A DNA stretch of 56,352 nucleotides from Myxococcales bacterium (GTDB lineage Bacteria; Myxococcota_A; Polyangia; Polyangiales; Houyiibacteriaceae), in assembly GCA_029862185.1 (NCBI GenBank), contig JAOTXX010000018.1, positions 1 to 56,352 on the forward strand. Direction: 5' to 3'. Below the pieces are notes generated by a model. It worked only from the letters and a program-made list of their open reading frames with translations, did not search any database and was not told where the DNA came from. The position numbers and the translations under genes are program-made. This document shows, in pieces, positions 1 through 8,986 of the stretch (positions are counted from its first letter, which is position 1; every line of letters begins with the position of its first letter).

Positions 1-276
1 CCTGGGCATCCGGATCCCGAAACCGATTTGGCCTTCTACCTGAACGAACCGCTCCCTCGATCGCCCGAAGAGCCCGGCGTCGTTCTCCGCGAATACGGCT
101 TCGGCGCACAGGTGCTCTCGGACCTCGGGCTCGAGCAGCTGCGTCTACTAACCAACCGGCCGCGGCGGATCCCGAGCCTCGACGCCTACGGGCTCAATGT
201 GGGCGAACAGCTTCTCGTTGCACCGGGCGGTCAGCTCACTCCCGTGGCTTCGAAAAAGGTAGCGGCTTCCAAATGA
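1..276 (+). CDS. ribA: GTP cyclohydrolase II (RibA or RibBA), C-terminal end only
   Basis: Reading frame open from the first base of the window, so the start lies upstream. The visible 91 residues contain [16 protein letters not shown] followed by [10 protein letters not shown] and a YGLNV segment, which is the typical end of GTP cyclohydrolase II. That enzyme opens GTP to the pyrimidine precursor of riboflavin. In many bacteria this domain is fused behind DHBP synthase (RibB), but that half cannot be seen here. The stop codon overlaps the ribH start (ATGA), so the two are almost certainly co-transcribed and translationally coupled. The identity rests on the LREYG and LLTN-P motifs and on the ribH neighbour. 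Confidence 0.9.
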   Translation, partial: PGHPDPETDLAFYLNEPLPRSPEEPGVVLREYGFGAQVLSDLGLEQLRLLTNRPRRIPSLDAYGLNVGEQLLVAPGGQLTPVASKKVAASK

Positions 277-779
277 GCGAGGACCGCAACCCGCCACTGC
301 GAGAGGTCGCCGCGCCAGCGGATGCGCGCTTTGCCATCGTCTGGTCTCGCTTCAACCGTGCGGTCGTAAGCAAGCTGCTCGAGGGTGCCCAAGAATGCCT
401 CTCCGAGCGCGGTCTGCCCGACGAATCGGTCTATGTAGTCGAGGTGCCAGGCGCCTGGGAGCTCCCGTACGCAGCTCAACAGCTCGCGCAGAGCCGGCGC
501 TTCGACGCCGTCATAGCGCTCGGTGCGGTGATTCGGGGAGGCACGCCGCACTTCGACTTCGTCTCGCAGGGCACCGCGATTGGCCTCGGCCGGGTCGCAC
601 TCGACGCCGGGGTCCCGGTGATCTTCGGCCTCCTCACGACCGACGACGAAGCCCAAGCGCTCGAGCGCGCCGGCGGGGCGCACGGCAACAAGGGCCGCGA
701 CGCAGCGCTGACCGCGATCGAAATGGTCATTTTGGATCGAAAGCTTGCGGACGATGGGATCACGACGAAAAGGCCGTGA
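273..779 (+). CDS. ribH: 6,7-dimethyl-8-ribityllumazine synthase
   Basis: 168 residues, the usual length for lumazine synthase, which condenses 5-amino-6-ribitylaminouracil with dihydroxybutanone phosphate in the penultimate step of riboflavin synthesis. Visible motifs are FAIVWSRFN (20-28), VPGAWELP (58-65) and [14 protein letters not shown] (84-97), whose His93 matches the family's catalytic histidine, then GLLTTDD and a GNKG phosphate-binding segment near 138-141. The ATG overlaps the ribA stop by four bases. The 3' end overlaps nusB by 26 bases, the widespread ribH-nusB arrangement. Confidence 0.97.
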   Translation: MSEDRNPPLREVAAPADARFAIVWSRFNRAVVSKLLEGAQECLSERGLPDESVYVVEVPGAWELPYAAQQLAQSRRFDAVIALGAVIRGGTPHFDFVSQGTAIGLGRVALDAGVPVIFGLLTTDDEAQALERAGGAHGNKGRDAALTAIEMVILDRKLADDGITTKRP

Positions 780-1173
780 GGCGGCGCTTCGCATCCTGTA
801 CTTCATGGATGTGTCGAACGTGAGCGGAACGCAGGCGATTCGGTCGTACTGGGGGCACCTCTCGAACGAGGACGCGCCGGTCGAAGACATCGATTTCGCC
901 AATCGATTGGTCCGCGCGTACGCCGATCACAAAGACGACGTCAATGAGATCATTCGTTCGTCGAGCCACCACTGGCGCATCGAACGCATGCCGATCGTCG
1001 ATCGAAACGTCCTCCGCGTCGCAATCGTGGAGCTTCGCGAGATGGTCGATATTCCGAAACGTGTGACACTCAACGAGGCGGTCGAGCTCGCCAAACGCTT
1101 CGGCTCCGAGGGGAGCGGCGCCTTCGTCAATGGCGTTCTCGATCGGATCGCGACTGAGCTGGGAAAATCGTGA
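754..1173 (+). CDS. nusB: Transcription antitermination factor NusB
   Basis: 139 residues beginning [17 protein letters not shown], the family's arginine-rich first helix, and ending with the NAFVNGVLD-like segment here read as GAFVNGVLDRIATELGK. NusB binds boxA RNA with S10 (NusE) and supports antitermination of rRNA operons. An in-frame TTG nine bases upstream (745) is possible, but the ATG at 754 gives the normal N terminus. The gene starts inside ribH and its stop overlaps the next start, so ribA, ribH, nusB and the following gene form one coupled operon. Confidence 0.95.
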   Translation: MGSRRKGREAALRILYFMDVSNVSGTQAIRSYWGHLSNEDAPVEDIDFANRLVRAYADHKDDVNEIIRSSSHHWRIERMPIVDRNVLRVAIVELREMVDIPKRVTLNEAVELAKRFGSEGSGAFVNGVLDRIATELGKS

Positions 1174-1700
1174 TCGCCTACGATTTCATCTCCGCTGCGC
1201 CAGAAAGCTTGGACGAGCTCCAAACCGAAGTCATCGTCCTGCCCTTTTTCTCCGACGAACGTCCGCTGCGGGGCGCGGCCGGGCTCATCGACTGGCGCCT
1301 CTGTGGGGCGCTCTCGAGAAAGCTCATGGCCGGCTACCTACAGGGAACACTCGGGGAAAAGGCCATGCTGGCGAACCCAGGCACGCTCAAATCCGAACGC
1401 GTTCTGCTGATCGGTCTAGGAGACAGCGCCTCGTTTGACCAAGGCGTTGCCCAAAAGGCCTGCCAGCTGATCGCAGAGGCTCTGCGCGAGGCGAAGGTGT
1501 CGACCGCTGCGCTGGCATTGCCCGGACGAAGCGTCGGTCTGGTGACCGCCCTCGAAGCCATGCAGGTCTGGCTCGCCGCGAGCCCGGTCGACAGCGCGCT
1601 CGAAGAGCTTAGCATCATCGAGCTCGCCCAAGAGCATCGCGCCCTCGACACCCTCTTTGACGGACTGCGGCGCCAGGCCGAGTCCCCGCTCGACTCATAG
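1170..1700 (+). CDS. Stand-alone leucyl aminopeptidase (M17) N-terminal domain protein
   Basis: 176 residues with a GTG start overlapping the nusB stop. The order VIVLPFFSDERPLRGAAGLID, then GEKAMLANPG, then VLLIGLGD and the helix AEALREAKVSTAALALPG match the non-catalytic N-terminal domain of M17 leucyl aminopeptidases (a macro-like fold). There is no trace of the C-terminal catalytic domain with its zinc ligands and NTDAEGR motif. The frame stops cleanly at 1700 and the next gene is convergent, so this is a complete short protein rather than a frameshifted peptidase. The role is unknown; a binding or regulatory domain is the conservative reading. Confidence 0.75.
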   Translation: MIAYDFISAAPESLDELQTEVIVLPFFSDERPLRGAAGLIDWRLCGALSRKLMAGYLQGTLGEKAMLANPGTLKSERVLLIGLGDSASFDQGVAQKACQLIAEALREAKVSTAALALPGRSVGLVTALEAMQVWLAASPVDSALEELSIIELAQEHRALDTLFDGLRRQAESPLDS

Positions 1701-1701
1701 G

Positions 1702-3024
1702 CTAGCGTCGCGACGTACGACGCTTGGCCTTCTTTGCTGGTGACTTGGCGCGCTTCTTCGTGCTTCCCCGCTTCTTCGGAGCAGCGCGCCTCTTGGTCAC
1801 CTTGCGGCGCTTCTTCGGAGCAGCCTTTTTCTTCGTGCTTCTCCGCTTCTTCGGAGCTGCGCGCCTCTTGGTCACCTTGCGGCGCTTCTTCGGAGCAGCC
1901 TTTTTCTTCGTGCTTCTCCGCTTCTTCGGAGCTGCGCGCTTCTTGCTGCTTCCCCGCTTCTTGGTGGCGACGCGCTTCTTCGTCGCACCCCGCTTCTTCG
2001 ACGCGGGACGCCTCTTGACAGCCGCCTTCTTCTTGGCAGCCGCCTTCTTCTTGGCAGCCGCCTTCTTCTTCGCGGCCATCTTCTTCTTGGCCGCCGCCTT
2101 CTTCTGCGCCACAGCCTTCTTCTTCGCGTCGGCCTTCTTCTTCGCTTCCGCCTTCTTGCGCTTGATCGCGTCGGCCTTTGCCTTCGCCTCCGCCTTCTTG
2201 CGGGCTAGCTCGGCCTTCTTTTCTGCCGCGGCCCTTTTCTTTTCGGCCGCGATTCGCCTGGCCTCGGCCTGCTTGAGCTTCAGCGCTTCGGCCTTCTTCT
2301 TGGCCTCCAGCTTTCGTTGAGCGGCTTCCGCCTGTTTGCGCGCCGCTTCGGCCTTCTTCTTAGATTCGGCCTTTTTGCGAGCGGCCAGCTTACGTGCTTC
2401 AGCCTGGGCCTGCGCGAGCTCCCGAAGGTCGATCGGCTTGGTCTCGACCCGCTTGCGGGTCTTCTTCGGCCGCTCCTCGTCCTCGTCCTCGTCTTCGCCC
2501 GGCTCCTCGACCGGAAGCTGCGGTGCGGGAACGAAGGGACGCCTCGGCCCCGGGCGGCTCGCCTTGATTCCGGAGAGGGGCAGGTGCCCTGCCTTCTTGG
2601 CTGCCGCGTAGGCTGCGCGCATCGCGTCCGGCTCACCGAAGTACTTCGCCATCGGGCCGAGATAGAGCGATTTCCAGATCTTCTCGCAGGCCTTTCCGAG
2701 CCCGGCGGGGACCTTGCTGTGGGTCACCTCGACTTTGGTGCCGCCGGCGACCGGAGAAAACGAGATGTCGACCTGCGAGTCGTTGGCCCCCTTGGGGAAA
2801 TCCCGGGTACGCCAAGTCATGGCGATACGGCTACCGGTCACCAAATAGACATGGGTAGCGTCGATGAAACCATCGTCTGCAACCACTCGACCGCCCACCC
2901 AGGGGTCCACCGTAGCCCGCGCTCCCGTGAAAGCGGAATGATGACGCTCATCCATCCACGCGGAATAAATACGATTTGGACTCGCAGGTATCACGGACGA
3001 GACAGTAAATTCTTCCGCGTCCAT
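1702..3024 (-). CDS. SRPBCC (AHSA1-like) domain fused to lysine-rich histone H1-like tail
   Basis: 440 residues from the ATG at 3024 (MDAEEFTVSSVIPASPNRIY). Residues 1 to about 145 look like an AHSA1/START-type SRPBCC fold: IPASPNRIYSAWMD, a WVGGRVV segment, the strand TWRTRDFP and a FSPVAGGTKVEVTH strand, with a long last helix. A Pro/acidic linker with EDEDEDEER follows. From roughly residue 200 to the end the chain is almost only Lys, Ala and Arg in AAKKK, AEAKKKA and APKKR units like a histone H1 C-terminal tail. Such tails bind DNA. The SRPBCC half normally binds hydrophobic ligands or proteins. The joining of the two is the odd point. Longer starts exist upstream but do not extend the fold. 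Confidence 0.72.
   Translation of the reverse strand: MDAEEFTVSSVIPASPNRIYSAWMDERHHSAFTGARATVDPWVGGRVVADDGFIDATHVYLVTGSRIAMTWRTRDFPKGANDSQVDISFSPVAGGTKVEVTHSKVPAGLGKACEKIWKSLYLGPMAKYFGEPDAMRAAYAAAKKAGHLPLSGIKASRPGPRRPFVPAPQLPVEEPGEDEDEDEERPKKTRKRVETKPIDLRELAQAQAEARKLAARKKAESKKKAEAARKQAEAAQRKLEAKKKAEALKLKQAEARRIAAEKKRAAAEKKAELARKKAEAKAKADAIKRKKAEAKKKADAKKKAVAQKKAAAKKKMAAKKKAAAKKKAAAKKKAAVKRRPASKKRGATKKRVATKKRGSSKKRAAPKKRRSTKKKAAPKKRRKVTKRRAAPKKRRSTKKKAAPKKRRKVTKRRAAPKKRGSTKKRAKSPAKKAKRRTSRR
1771..1956. repeat. 75-bp tandem repeat inside the H1-like tail
   Basis: Bases 1771-1845 and 1846-1920 are two copies of a 75-base unit that differ at one base (GCAGCG versus GCTGCG). A third, partial copy runs to about 1956. 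Each unit encodes 25 residues of the basic tail with the segments APKKRRKVTKRR and APKKRRSTKKK. Near identity at the DNA level points to recent duplication by slippage or recombination. Shorter repeats of about 18 bases with CTTCTTCTTGGCAGCCGC follow near 2025-2070. Confidence 0.9.
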
Positions 3025-3209
3025 CGTCCTTGGTTTCCTTGACTTGCTGGCCTGTATAAGTCCAGGAAACTCGTTTGAAAACCAGAAAAATTCTCGACTC
3101 TGCGCCGACGCCATCAATTATCGACCTAGCATAGCTCTTTTGGCTTGTTTTCCGGCGTACTGTCACAGATCGCAGCGCCGCTCTTGACCCCAGGGGGCAG
3201 CGTGCTTCG

Positions 3210-6200
3210 ATGCAGGGCTGGATGGCACCGCCGAACCCCCGGCACCAGTTCTGGATCGACCGCGGAGGCACCTTCACGGACTGCATCCATCGAGATCGGC
3301 TCACCGGCGCCATCGGGGTGACCAAGGTGCTCTCCTCGGACCAGGCGCCGCTCCTGGGCATCCGGGCGCTCCTGGGGCTCAAAGCCGGCGAGCCGATTCC
3401 CCCGGCCGAGGTCCGAATGGGAACGACCTTGGCCACCAACGCGCTTCTCGAGCGCGGTGGCTGCCGGACAGTGCTGATCGCCGACGAAGGCCTCGGGGAG
3501 CTGAGTTGGATCGGTGATCAGACCCGGCCCGAGCTCTTCGCGCTCGAGATCGAGAAGCCCGAGCCGCTTGCCGAGGAGGTCTTCGAAATCGGTGCGCGGA
3601 TGGCCGCCGATGGCTCCGTGCTGCGGGCGCTCGACCTGACTTCGCTCCGCCAGGCGCTCGAAGAAGCCCGTCAGCATGGCGCCAAATCGGTCGCGGTCTC
3701 GCTGATGCACGCGTACCGCGACGGGACGCTCGAGGGGCAAGTCGCTGCGATCGCAGAGGAGGTCGGTTTCGCCCATGTCTCGCTGTCGCACCAAATCTCG
3801 AACGAGCTCGGTCTTCTCGGCCGCACCGACACCACCACCGCCAACGCGTACCTGACCCCGCTGCTGACGCAGTACATGCAGAAGCTCGAAGAAGAGCTCG
3901 GGCAAGGGCGGCTTCGCATGATGCAGAGCAACGGTGGCCTGGTCGACGCATCCGCGTTCATCGGACGCAACGCCGTTGTGTCTGGCCCGGCCGCCGGGGT
4001 GGTAGCGACCGGCGCAGTTGCCGACGAGCTGGGCCTGGCCGAAGCCATCGGCTTCGACATGGGCGGCACTTCGACGGACGTGTCGCGCTACGCGGGCCAG
4101 GTCTCACGGGTCTTCGAAAGCCAGATCGGAGGCATTCGAATCCGAGCGCCGATGATCGAGCTTCACACCGTCGCTGCGGGCGGCGGTTCGATCTGCAGGC
4201 TGGAAGCGAACCGAATGACCGTCGGCCCGCAAAGCGCCGGCGCCGACCCGGGACCGATTTCTTATGGGAAACCGGGCGCCGAGGAGCTGACCCTGACCGA
4301 CGTTTCGCTCTGCCTCGGAAGGCTCGCAGCAGACCGGTTTCCATTCGCATTGAACGAAGAACGAGCTCGAAAGAAGCTCGAACAAATCGCTTCCGCGCTT
4401 CGAGCGAATGGCATCGAACGCGACGCGGACGAGGTCGCACACGGCTTCCTGCGGGTTGCGACGGAGAACATGGCGGCCGCCATTCAAAAAGTGTCCGTCG
4501 GCCGCGGCCACGACGTGCGCACACATGCGATGGTGGTCTTTGGCGGCGCAGGCGGTCAGTATGCCTGTCTCATCGCGCGACGCCTTGGAATTCAACGCTT
4601 GGTTTTCCACCCGTACGCCGGCGCGCTCTCGGCCTTTGGCATGGGAGTGGCCAACTTCGAGTGGCACGGTGAGCGTGACGCGGGGCGCGTGAGCCTCGAT
4701 GCCACCTTGCCCAAGCGATGGGAGCACGCCTTCTCTTTGCTCGAGAGGTCGGGCCGCGCGGCGCTCGAACGTGATGCGGGGCCCGCGGCGAACTGGAACA
4801 TCCGGCGCCAGGTCGCGCTTCGCTACCGAGGAACCGAGGCGACGCTGTCGGTCGACTGGGCGGACGCAAGGCGCATGCGCTCGGCGTTCGACGCGCTCCA
4901 TCAGCGAGAGTTCGGATACACGCGGCCCGGTCACTCGGTCGAAGCGGCCACGCTGCGCCTTGCGGTGGAGTTGAGCAGCAAGAGGCCGGAGCTTCCCGAG
5001 GTAGAGGCGGGGGCCGGCGAGCCGGTCCGCCGCATCCAGCTCTGGTCGGACGGGGCCCTGGTCGAAGCGCCGGTCTACCTCCGGGAGAGCCTTCCCATCG
5101 ATGCGGAGATCCCGGGCCCCGCGCTCGTGCTGGACGCCACCGGAACTGTCGTCGTGGATGTCGGCTTCGTCGCGATTCGAAACGAGCGCGACTACCTAAT
5201 TCTGCGCGACACCCAAATTGGGGACACCCGCGAGCTTGCCGAGACGGAGGTCGACCCGGTGCTCCTCGAGGTTTTCCACAACCAGTTCAAGTCGATCGCA
5301 GAACAGATGGGGGTCGTCCTGCAGCGCACCGCGATGAGCACGAACATCCGCGACCGGCTCGACTTCTCCTGCGCGGTCTTTGATGCGCGAGGCGGCCTGG
5401 TGGCCAACGCACCGCACATCCCCGTTCACCTCGGTGCCATGAGCGAATCGATTCGCGCCGTCCTCACCGCGCATCCCGACTTGAAGCCCGGCCAGGTGTT
5501 CGCGACCAACGATCCGGCCGCCGGTGGGTCGCACCTGCCCGACATCACGGTCGTCACTCCCGTGCACGACGCCGGCGGGACACTCCGTTTCGTGGTCGCG
5601 TCGCGCGGACATCACGCCGACGTGGGTGGGCTCACGCCCGGATCCATGCCGCCGTCCTCGACCCACCTCGAACAAGAGGGCGTCGTCTTGCGGAACCTCG
5701 CGATCGTCGAACACGGCGCCTTTCGAGAGCAGCTCCTGCGCGATGCGCTGAACGCTGGCCGTCATCCCGCCCGCAATCCCGACGAAAACCTGGCGGACAT
5801 CCAGGCACAGATCGCGGCCAATGAGAAGGGCATGCAGCTGCTCGACGGGCTTCTCGCCCGCTACGGCATCGACGTGGTCAGCGCGTACATGCAACACATC
5901 CAGGACAACGCGGCCGATTTGACGACCCGAGCGATCGAAGACCTGCCCGACGGAGAGCACGAGTTCGAAGATCAATTGGACGATGGGGCGCGCATCGCGG
6001 TGCGAGTCACCGTTCGCGGCGGCGCCATGGAGATCGACTTCGAAGGGACGGACCGCGCGCTCGATAACAATCTGAACGCGCCGCGCGCGGTCACGATGGC
6101 GGCGATCCTCTACGTGCTACGGGTACTGGTCGGCACACCCATTCCGCTCAACAGCGGCTGCATGCGCCCCGTCCACGTTCGCATCCCGGAAGGCTCCTTG

Positions 6201-6761
6201 CTGAGCCCAGAGCCCGAACGCGCGGTCGCCGCGGGCAATGTGGAGACCTCGCAGCGGATCGTTGACGTCCTGTTCGGCGCCCTCGGACTGGCCGCCGCGA
6301 GCCAAGGGACCATGAACAACATCACCTTTGGCGATGATCGCTTTGCATACTACGAAACCCTCGGCGGCGGAGCGGGCGCGACGAAGGATCGGGCTGGAGC
6401 TTCCGGGGTGCATACGCACATGACCAACTCGAAGTGCACCGATGCCGAGGTTCTCGAAACCAAGTTCCCGATTCGGGTTCGCCGCTTCGAGCTGCGGCAT
6501 GGGTCCGGCGGGGCAGGGGCGCAGCGGGGCGGTGATGGCCTGGTCCGTGAGCTCGAATTCCTGTCGCCCATGCGCGTTTCGGTGCTCTCCGAGCGGCGCA
6601 GGGTCCCGCCCTATGGTATGCGCGGCGGCGATCCAGGGACTCCGGGCATGAATTTACTCAACGGCAAGCAGCTCGCTCACCGCGCCAGCATGGAAGTCTC
6701 GCCCGGCGACGTCTTGCGTGTCGAAACGCCCGGAGGTGGTGGTTGGGGTGATCCACGATGA
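3210..6761 (+). CDS. Fused hydantoinase/5-oxoprolinase-type protein (HyuA-HyuB)
   Basis: 1183 residues. The N-terminal half is HyuA/ATP-binding: [13 protein letters not shown] near the start, [16 protein letters not shown], and the phosphate loop [11 protein letters not shown] near residue 285. The HyuB half begins near 675 with the [20 protein letters not shown] segment and carries [14 protein letters not shown] and [10 protein letters not shown], ending in a C-terminal GGGGWGDP. Eukaryotic and many bacterial 5-oxoprolinases have this single-chain order and hydrolyse 5-oxoproline to glutamate with ATP. Hydantoinases and acetone carboxylase relatives look similar, so the substrate is not certain. 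It overlaps the DUF2062 gene by ATGA. The gene before it is divergent. Confidence 0.88.
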   Translation: MQGWMAPPNPRHQFWIDRGGTFTDCIHRDRLTGAIGVTKVLSSDQAPLLGIRALLGLKAGEPIPPAEVRMGTTLATNALLERGGCRTVLIADEGLGELSWIGDQTRPELFALEIEKPEPLAEEVFEIGARMAADGSVLRALDLTSLRQALEEARQHGAKSVAVSLMHAYRDGTLEGQVAAIAEEVGFAHVSLSHQISNELGLLGRTDTTTANAYLTPLLTQYMQKLEEELGQGRLRMMQSNGGLVDASAFIGRNAVVSGPAAGVVATGAVADELGLAEAIGFDMGGTSTDVSRYAGQVSRVFESQIGGIRIRAPMIELHTVAAGGGSICRLEANRMTVGPQSAGADPGPISYGKPGAEELTLTDVSLCLGRLAADRFPFALNEERARKKLEQIASALRANGIERDADEVAHGFLRVATENMAAAIQKVSVGRGHDVRTHAMVVFGGAGGQYACLIARRLGIQRLVFHPYAGALSAFGMGVANFEWHGERDAGRVSLDATLPKRWEHAFSLLERSGRAALERDAGPAANWNIRRQVALRYRGTEATLSVDWADARRMRSAFDALHQREFGYTRPGHSVEAATLRLAVELSSKRPELPEVEAGAGEPVRRIQLWSDGALVEAPVYLRESLPIDAEIPGPALVLDATGTVVVDVGFVAIRNERDYLILRDTQIGDTRELAETEVDPVLLEVFHNQFKSIAEQMGVVLQRTAMSTNIRDRLDFSCAVFDARGGLVANAPHIPVHLGAMSESIRAVLTAHPDLKPGQVFATNDPAAGGSHLPDITVVTPVHDAGGTLRFVVASRGHHADVGGLTPGSMPPSSTHLEQEGVVLRNLAIVEHGAFREQLLRDALNAGRHPARNPDENLADIQAQIAANEKGMQLLDGLLARYGIDVVSAYMQHIQDNAADLTTRAIEDLPDGEHEFEDQLDDGARIAVRVTVRGGAMEIDFEGTDRALDNNLNAPRAVTMAAILYVLRVLVGTPIPLNSGCMRPVHVRIPEGSLLSPEPERAVAAGNVETSQRIVDVLFGALGLAAASQGTMNNITFGDDRFAYYETLGGGAGATKDRAGASGVHTHMTNSKCTDAEVLETKFPIRVRRFELRHGSGGAGAQRGGDGLVRELEFLSPMRVSVLSERRRVPPYGMRGGDPGTPGMNLLNGKQLAHRASMEVSPGDVLRVETPGGGGWGDPR

Positions 6762-7342
6762 ACCTCCGAGACCTTTGGCGACGGTTCCAGCAGATCGTCT
6801 TCCACAACGTTCTTCACCTCGACGACACTCCGCACCGAATCGCCTGGGGCGTCTTCATCGGCACGATGATCGCGTTCACGCCGACCCTCGGTCTTCAGAT
6901 CGTCTTGTACATCCCGATTGCAGCGCTACTTCGCGCCAACAAGATTTCTGGAATTCCGATCTTGTTCATCAGCAACCCGTTCACCGCGGTGCCTCTCTAC
7001 TACACGACCTGGTCGGTCGGAGCGGCGGTCTTGCATCCCGAGAAAGAGGTTACTCGCGCTACGATCAAAACCTGGCTCGGCAACACGGGGCGCGCGCTCA
7101 AAGGCGGCAACCTCGATCGATTGCTCCAGGGCGAGTTCTGGGCAGACGTCGGACGGCTCTTGGCGAACACCGGTGGGGAGCTTTGGATGGGCGCGCTGGT
7201 CTGCGGGCTGCTCGTCGCGCCTCCCCTTTATTTCCTAACCCGTTGGGGCATCAACGCCTTTCGGCACCTGCGCGAAGTGCGGCACCTCCCCCACGGGCCC
7301 ATGGACCGGAAAACCACGCCGGGCTCGCCAAAAACCCCGTAA
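6758..7342 (+). CDS. DUF2062 membrane protein
   Basis: 194 residues. The segment HRIAWGVFIGTMIAFTPTLG followed by hydrophobic IVLYIPIAALL, then ISGIPILFISNPFTAVPLYY, is the DUF2062 signature with its G-x-F-x-G-x-x and NP-T-P-LY motifs. A last hydrophobic segment around 145-165 suggests three or four membrane helices in the inner membrane. The biochemical role of DUF2062 is unknown. The start overlaps the stop of the HyuA-HyuB gene, so it is translationally coupled to it, but nothing else links the two functions. Confidence 0.85.
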   Translation: MNLRDLWRRFQQIVFHNVLHLDDTPHRIAWGVFIGTMIAFTPTLGLQIVLYIPIAALLRANKISGIPILFISNPFTAVPLYYTTWSVGAAVLHPEKEVTRATIKTWLGNTGRALKGGNLDRLLQGEFWADVGRLLANTGGELWMGALVCGLLVAPPLYFLTRWGINAFRHLREVRHLPHGPMDRKTTPGSPKTP

Positions 7343-7352
7343 CCGACGGGCC

Positions 7353-7383
7353 GGCGGAGCGGCGTGGGAACGCCGCTGCCGCC
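7353..7383. terminator. Hairpin in convergent junction
   Basis: GGCGG-A-GCGGCGT / GGGA loop / ACGCCGC-TG-CCGCC: a GC-rich stem of 12 pairs between two converging genes (DUF2062 and the 83-residue protein). No T tract follows, so intrinsic termination is plausible but not proven. Confidence 0.5.
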
Positions 7384-7419
7384 GACCCTTGGTCAGCGCT
7401 GCGGTCCGGCGGCTTGTGA

Positions 7420-7671
7420 TCAGGCCTTCTTCGTGGTGCCTTGGAGGCGGTCCGAAAGCTCGCCCATGGACTCCGCGATCGCACTAACGACCTCGGAGGT
7501 GGACGTGAGGGTGTTTGCCGCGGCTTCGATTGCGGTGCGTGTCACCCCCAGCCACAGCCCGGCGACCCTGCGGCCCAACGTCACGACGCCTTCCGCGGTC
7601 TTGCCAACCTGACCGGCGGCTGCGTTGACGTTGTCTTCGATGGTGGATTGGATCTTCTGTTGTTCAGTCAT
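7420..7671 (-). CDS. Small helical protein, phasin-like in composition
   Basis: 83 residues, no Cys or Trp-rich core, predicted to be almost all alpha helix. It has the amphipathic stretches IQSTIEDNVNAAAGQVGKTAEG and AAANTLTSTSEVVSAIAESM and ends with a basic KKA. The composition (Ala, Thr, Ser, Val, no Pro) recalls phasins and other granule- or DNA-associated small proteins, but no family motif can be named. Its start overlaps the end of the ribbon-helix-helix gene by eight bases, so the two are an operon and probably act together. I treat it as a real gene because of the overlap, an ATG start and normal codon use. Confidence 0.6.
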   Translation of the reverse strand: MTEQQKIQSTIEDNVNAAAGQVGKTAEGVVTLGRRVAGLWLGVTRTAIEAAANTLTSTSEVVSAIAESMGELSDRLQGTTKKA

Positions 7672-8215
7672 CGGCTTTCTCCTCGTTGGGTGTCGATGCT
7701 CGGGGCAGGACGTCCCTGCCCGTGATCAGTTGTCGGCCCGGCTCCTCGAAAAGGACCATGCAGGCCTCGGAGCCGGCGGCGAGCGTTGCGCCCGTGACGC
7801 CACACACGGCATCGTGAACCAGGATGATGGGGGTAACCCCAACCGCGCCCGCAAGCGGGTCCGAGCCTGGGTCCGACCCACGCTCCGGCGCATGCGCCAC
7901 CTCGGCCACATCGGCCAGCGGTTCACGGGTCCCCGGAATCTTGCTCAGCTGCTCGGAAGACTTCTGGCGAAACCGGTGGCGCTCGGAGGCAAGCAGCTCG
8001 GCCACTTCGCGAAGCTCACCCTCTGCCTTGGCGCCAACTACGTCGATGGTGTTGAGCGCATCCTCGAGCAGCGCCCGTACGACGTTGGAAACCGGGACGC
8101 GCCAGGCGTTGGCAACCCGCTTCAGCTCCTGCTCGAGAACCGCCGGCACACGGGTGTGGAGCACCCGCTCTTTTCGGCCACCCTTGCGGCTCTTCTTCTC
8201 GTCTTCGTCGCCCAT
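7664..8215 (-). CDS. Ribbon-helix-helix DNA-binding protein
   Basis: 183 residues. After a charged start (MGDEDEKKSRKGGRKER), residues 18-58 read VLHTRVPAVLEQELKRVANA then WRVPVSNVVRALLEDALN. This is a ribbon-helix-helix pattern: a short strand, helix, turn with P-V-S-N and second helix. The middle (60-105) is a charged helix. The C-terminal 70 residues, with GVTPIILVHDAVCGVTGATL, form a second domain of unknown fold. It is followed by the 83-residue helical protein. Upstream, 20 bases before its start, lies a 30-bp palindrome that would suit a dimeric regulator acting on its own promoter and perhaps on divergent lspA. Confidence 0.7.
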   Translation of the reverse strand: MGDEDEKKSRKGGRKERVLHTRVPAVLEQELKRVANAWRVPVSNVVRALLEDALNTIDVVGAKAEGELREVAELLASERHRFRQKSSEQLSKIPGTREPLADVAEVAHAPERGSDPGSDPLAGAVGVTPIILVHDAVCGVTGATLAAGSEACMVLFEEPGRQLITGRDVLPRASTPNEEKADD

Positions 8216-8234
8216 GCGTCACTTGTAACACAAC

Positions 8235-8264
8235 GTGATACAGCCGCAATTGCAATTGTATCAC
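8235..8264. promoter_or_regulatory. Nested palindrome, candidate operator
   Basis: GTGATACA (8235-8242) and TGTATCAC (8257-8264) form a perfect inverted repeat. Exactly at its centre sits the palindrome GCAATTGC (8246-8253), with the same axis at 8249/8250. The stretch is markedly A+T-rich compared with its surroundings. It lies between the divergent ribbon-helix-helix gene and lspA, as expected for an autoregulatory operator. A second, weaker repeat GGGTC-gattt-GACCC lies at 8307-8321, nearer to lspA. Confidence 0.6.
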
Positions 8265-8350
8265 ATTCTTGTAAAAGTCTGTAAATGTGTCGTTTTAGCG
8301 CAAAATGGGTCGATTTGACCCCATGAGCCCAACTGTTAGAGTCGCCGGCC

Positions 8351-8962
8351 GTGACTCGCACACCGCGCTCCCGAAAGGCACTGGTCTTGTGTCTCGCCGC
8401 CATCGGTGTCCTGACCGCCATGGACCTCGGCACCAAGCAGTGGGCGCTCGAGCGGCTTTCGCAGCCGTCCTCTCGGGCCTCGGACCCGGCCTGCGAGCCC
8501 AATGAATACGGGCGGACCGAGGCCCAGCGAAGTCAGCGCCCGCCCGTCGTCCTGATCGACGGCCTGCTCGAGTTTCGCTACGCCGAGAACTGCGGTGCCG
8601 CGTTTGGGTTCATGCGAGACATGCCGAGCGCAGTGCGCAAGGGCGTCTTCTACGTCGCCGCTGCGGGCGCCGTCGTTCTCCTCCTCTGGATGTTCGTCAC
8701 CGGACGCGGGGGCATGCTCTTCGCCATCAGCGTTCCGCTGATTGTCGCCGGAGCGATCGGGAACTTCGTCGACCGAGTCAACCTGGGCTATGTCGTCGAC
8801 TTCGTCCGGTTCCACCTCAATGACCGCTGGGCGTACCCCACGTTCAACGTTGCTGACGCTTGGATCACGATCGGTGTCGCCCTGATCCTCATCGAAGGCT
8901 TCATGGACGGGCGTCGCGAGAAGCAACTAGCCGCCAACCGCGCTGAGGCGCCGGCAAGCTGA
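8351..8962 (+). CDS. lspA: Lipoprotein signal peptidase II
   Basis: 203 residues with a GTG start. LspA removes signal peptides from diacylglyceryl prolipoproteins in the inner membrane. The family residues are present: N80 in YAENCGAAFG, GN138xxDR142, the first catalytic aspartate at D150 in GYVVD, and N166-D169 in FNVADA. Four hydrophobic segments fit the family. The protein is longer than the usual 150-170 residues because of a polar insert of about 25 residues (roughly 38-64) between the first helix and the conserved DGLLEFRYAEN strand. lgt follows after 24 bases, so the two lipoprotein-maturation enzymes are together. Confidence 0.95.
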   Translation: MTRTPRSRKALVLCLAAIGVLTAMDLGTKQWALERLSQPSSRASDPACEPNEYGRTEAQRSQRPPVVLIDGLLEFRYAENCGAAFGFMRDMPSAVRKGVFYVAAAGAVVLLLWMFVTGRGGMLFAISVPLIVAGAIGNFVDRVNLGYVVDFVRFHLNDRWAYPTFNVADAWITIGVALILIEGFMDGRREKQLAANRAEAPAS

Positions 8963-8986
8963 GCGCGCGTGTTAGAGTCCGGCTGA

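Noticed and set aside
3044-3060. TTGACT ... TATAAG in the gap before the HyuA-HyuB gene
   Set aside because: The spacer is only about 10 bases, too short for a sigma-70 promoter.
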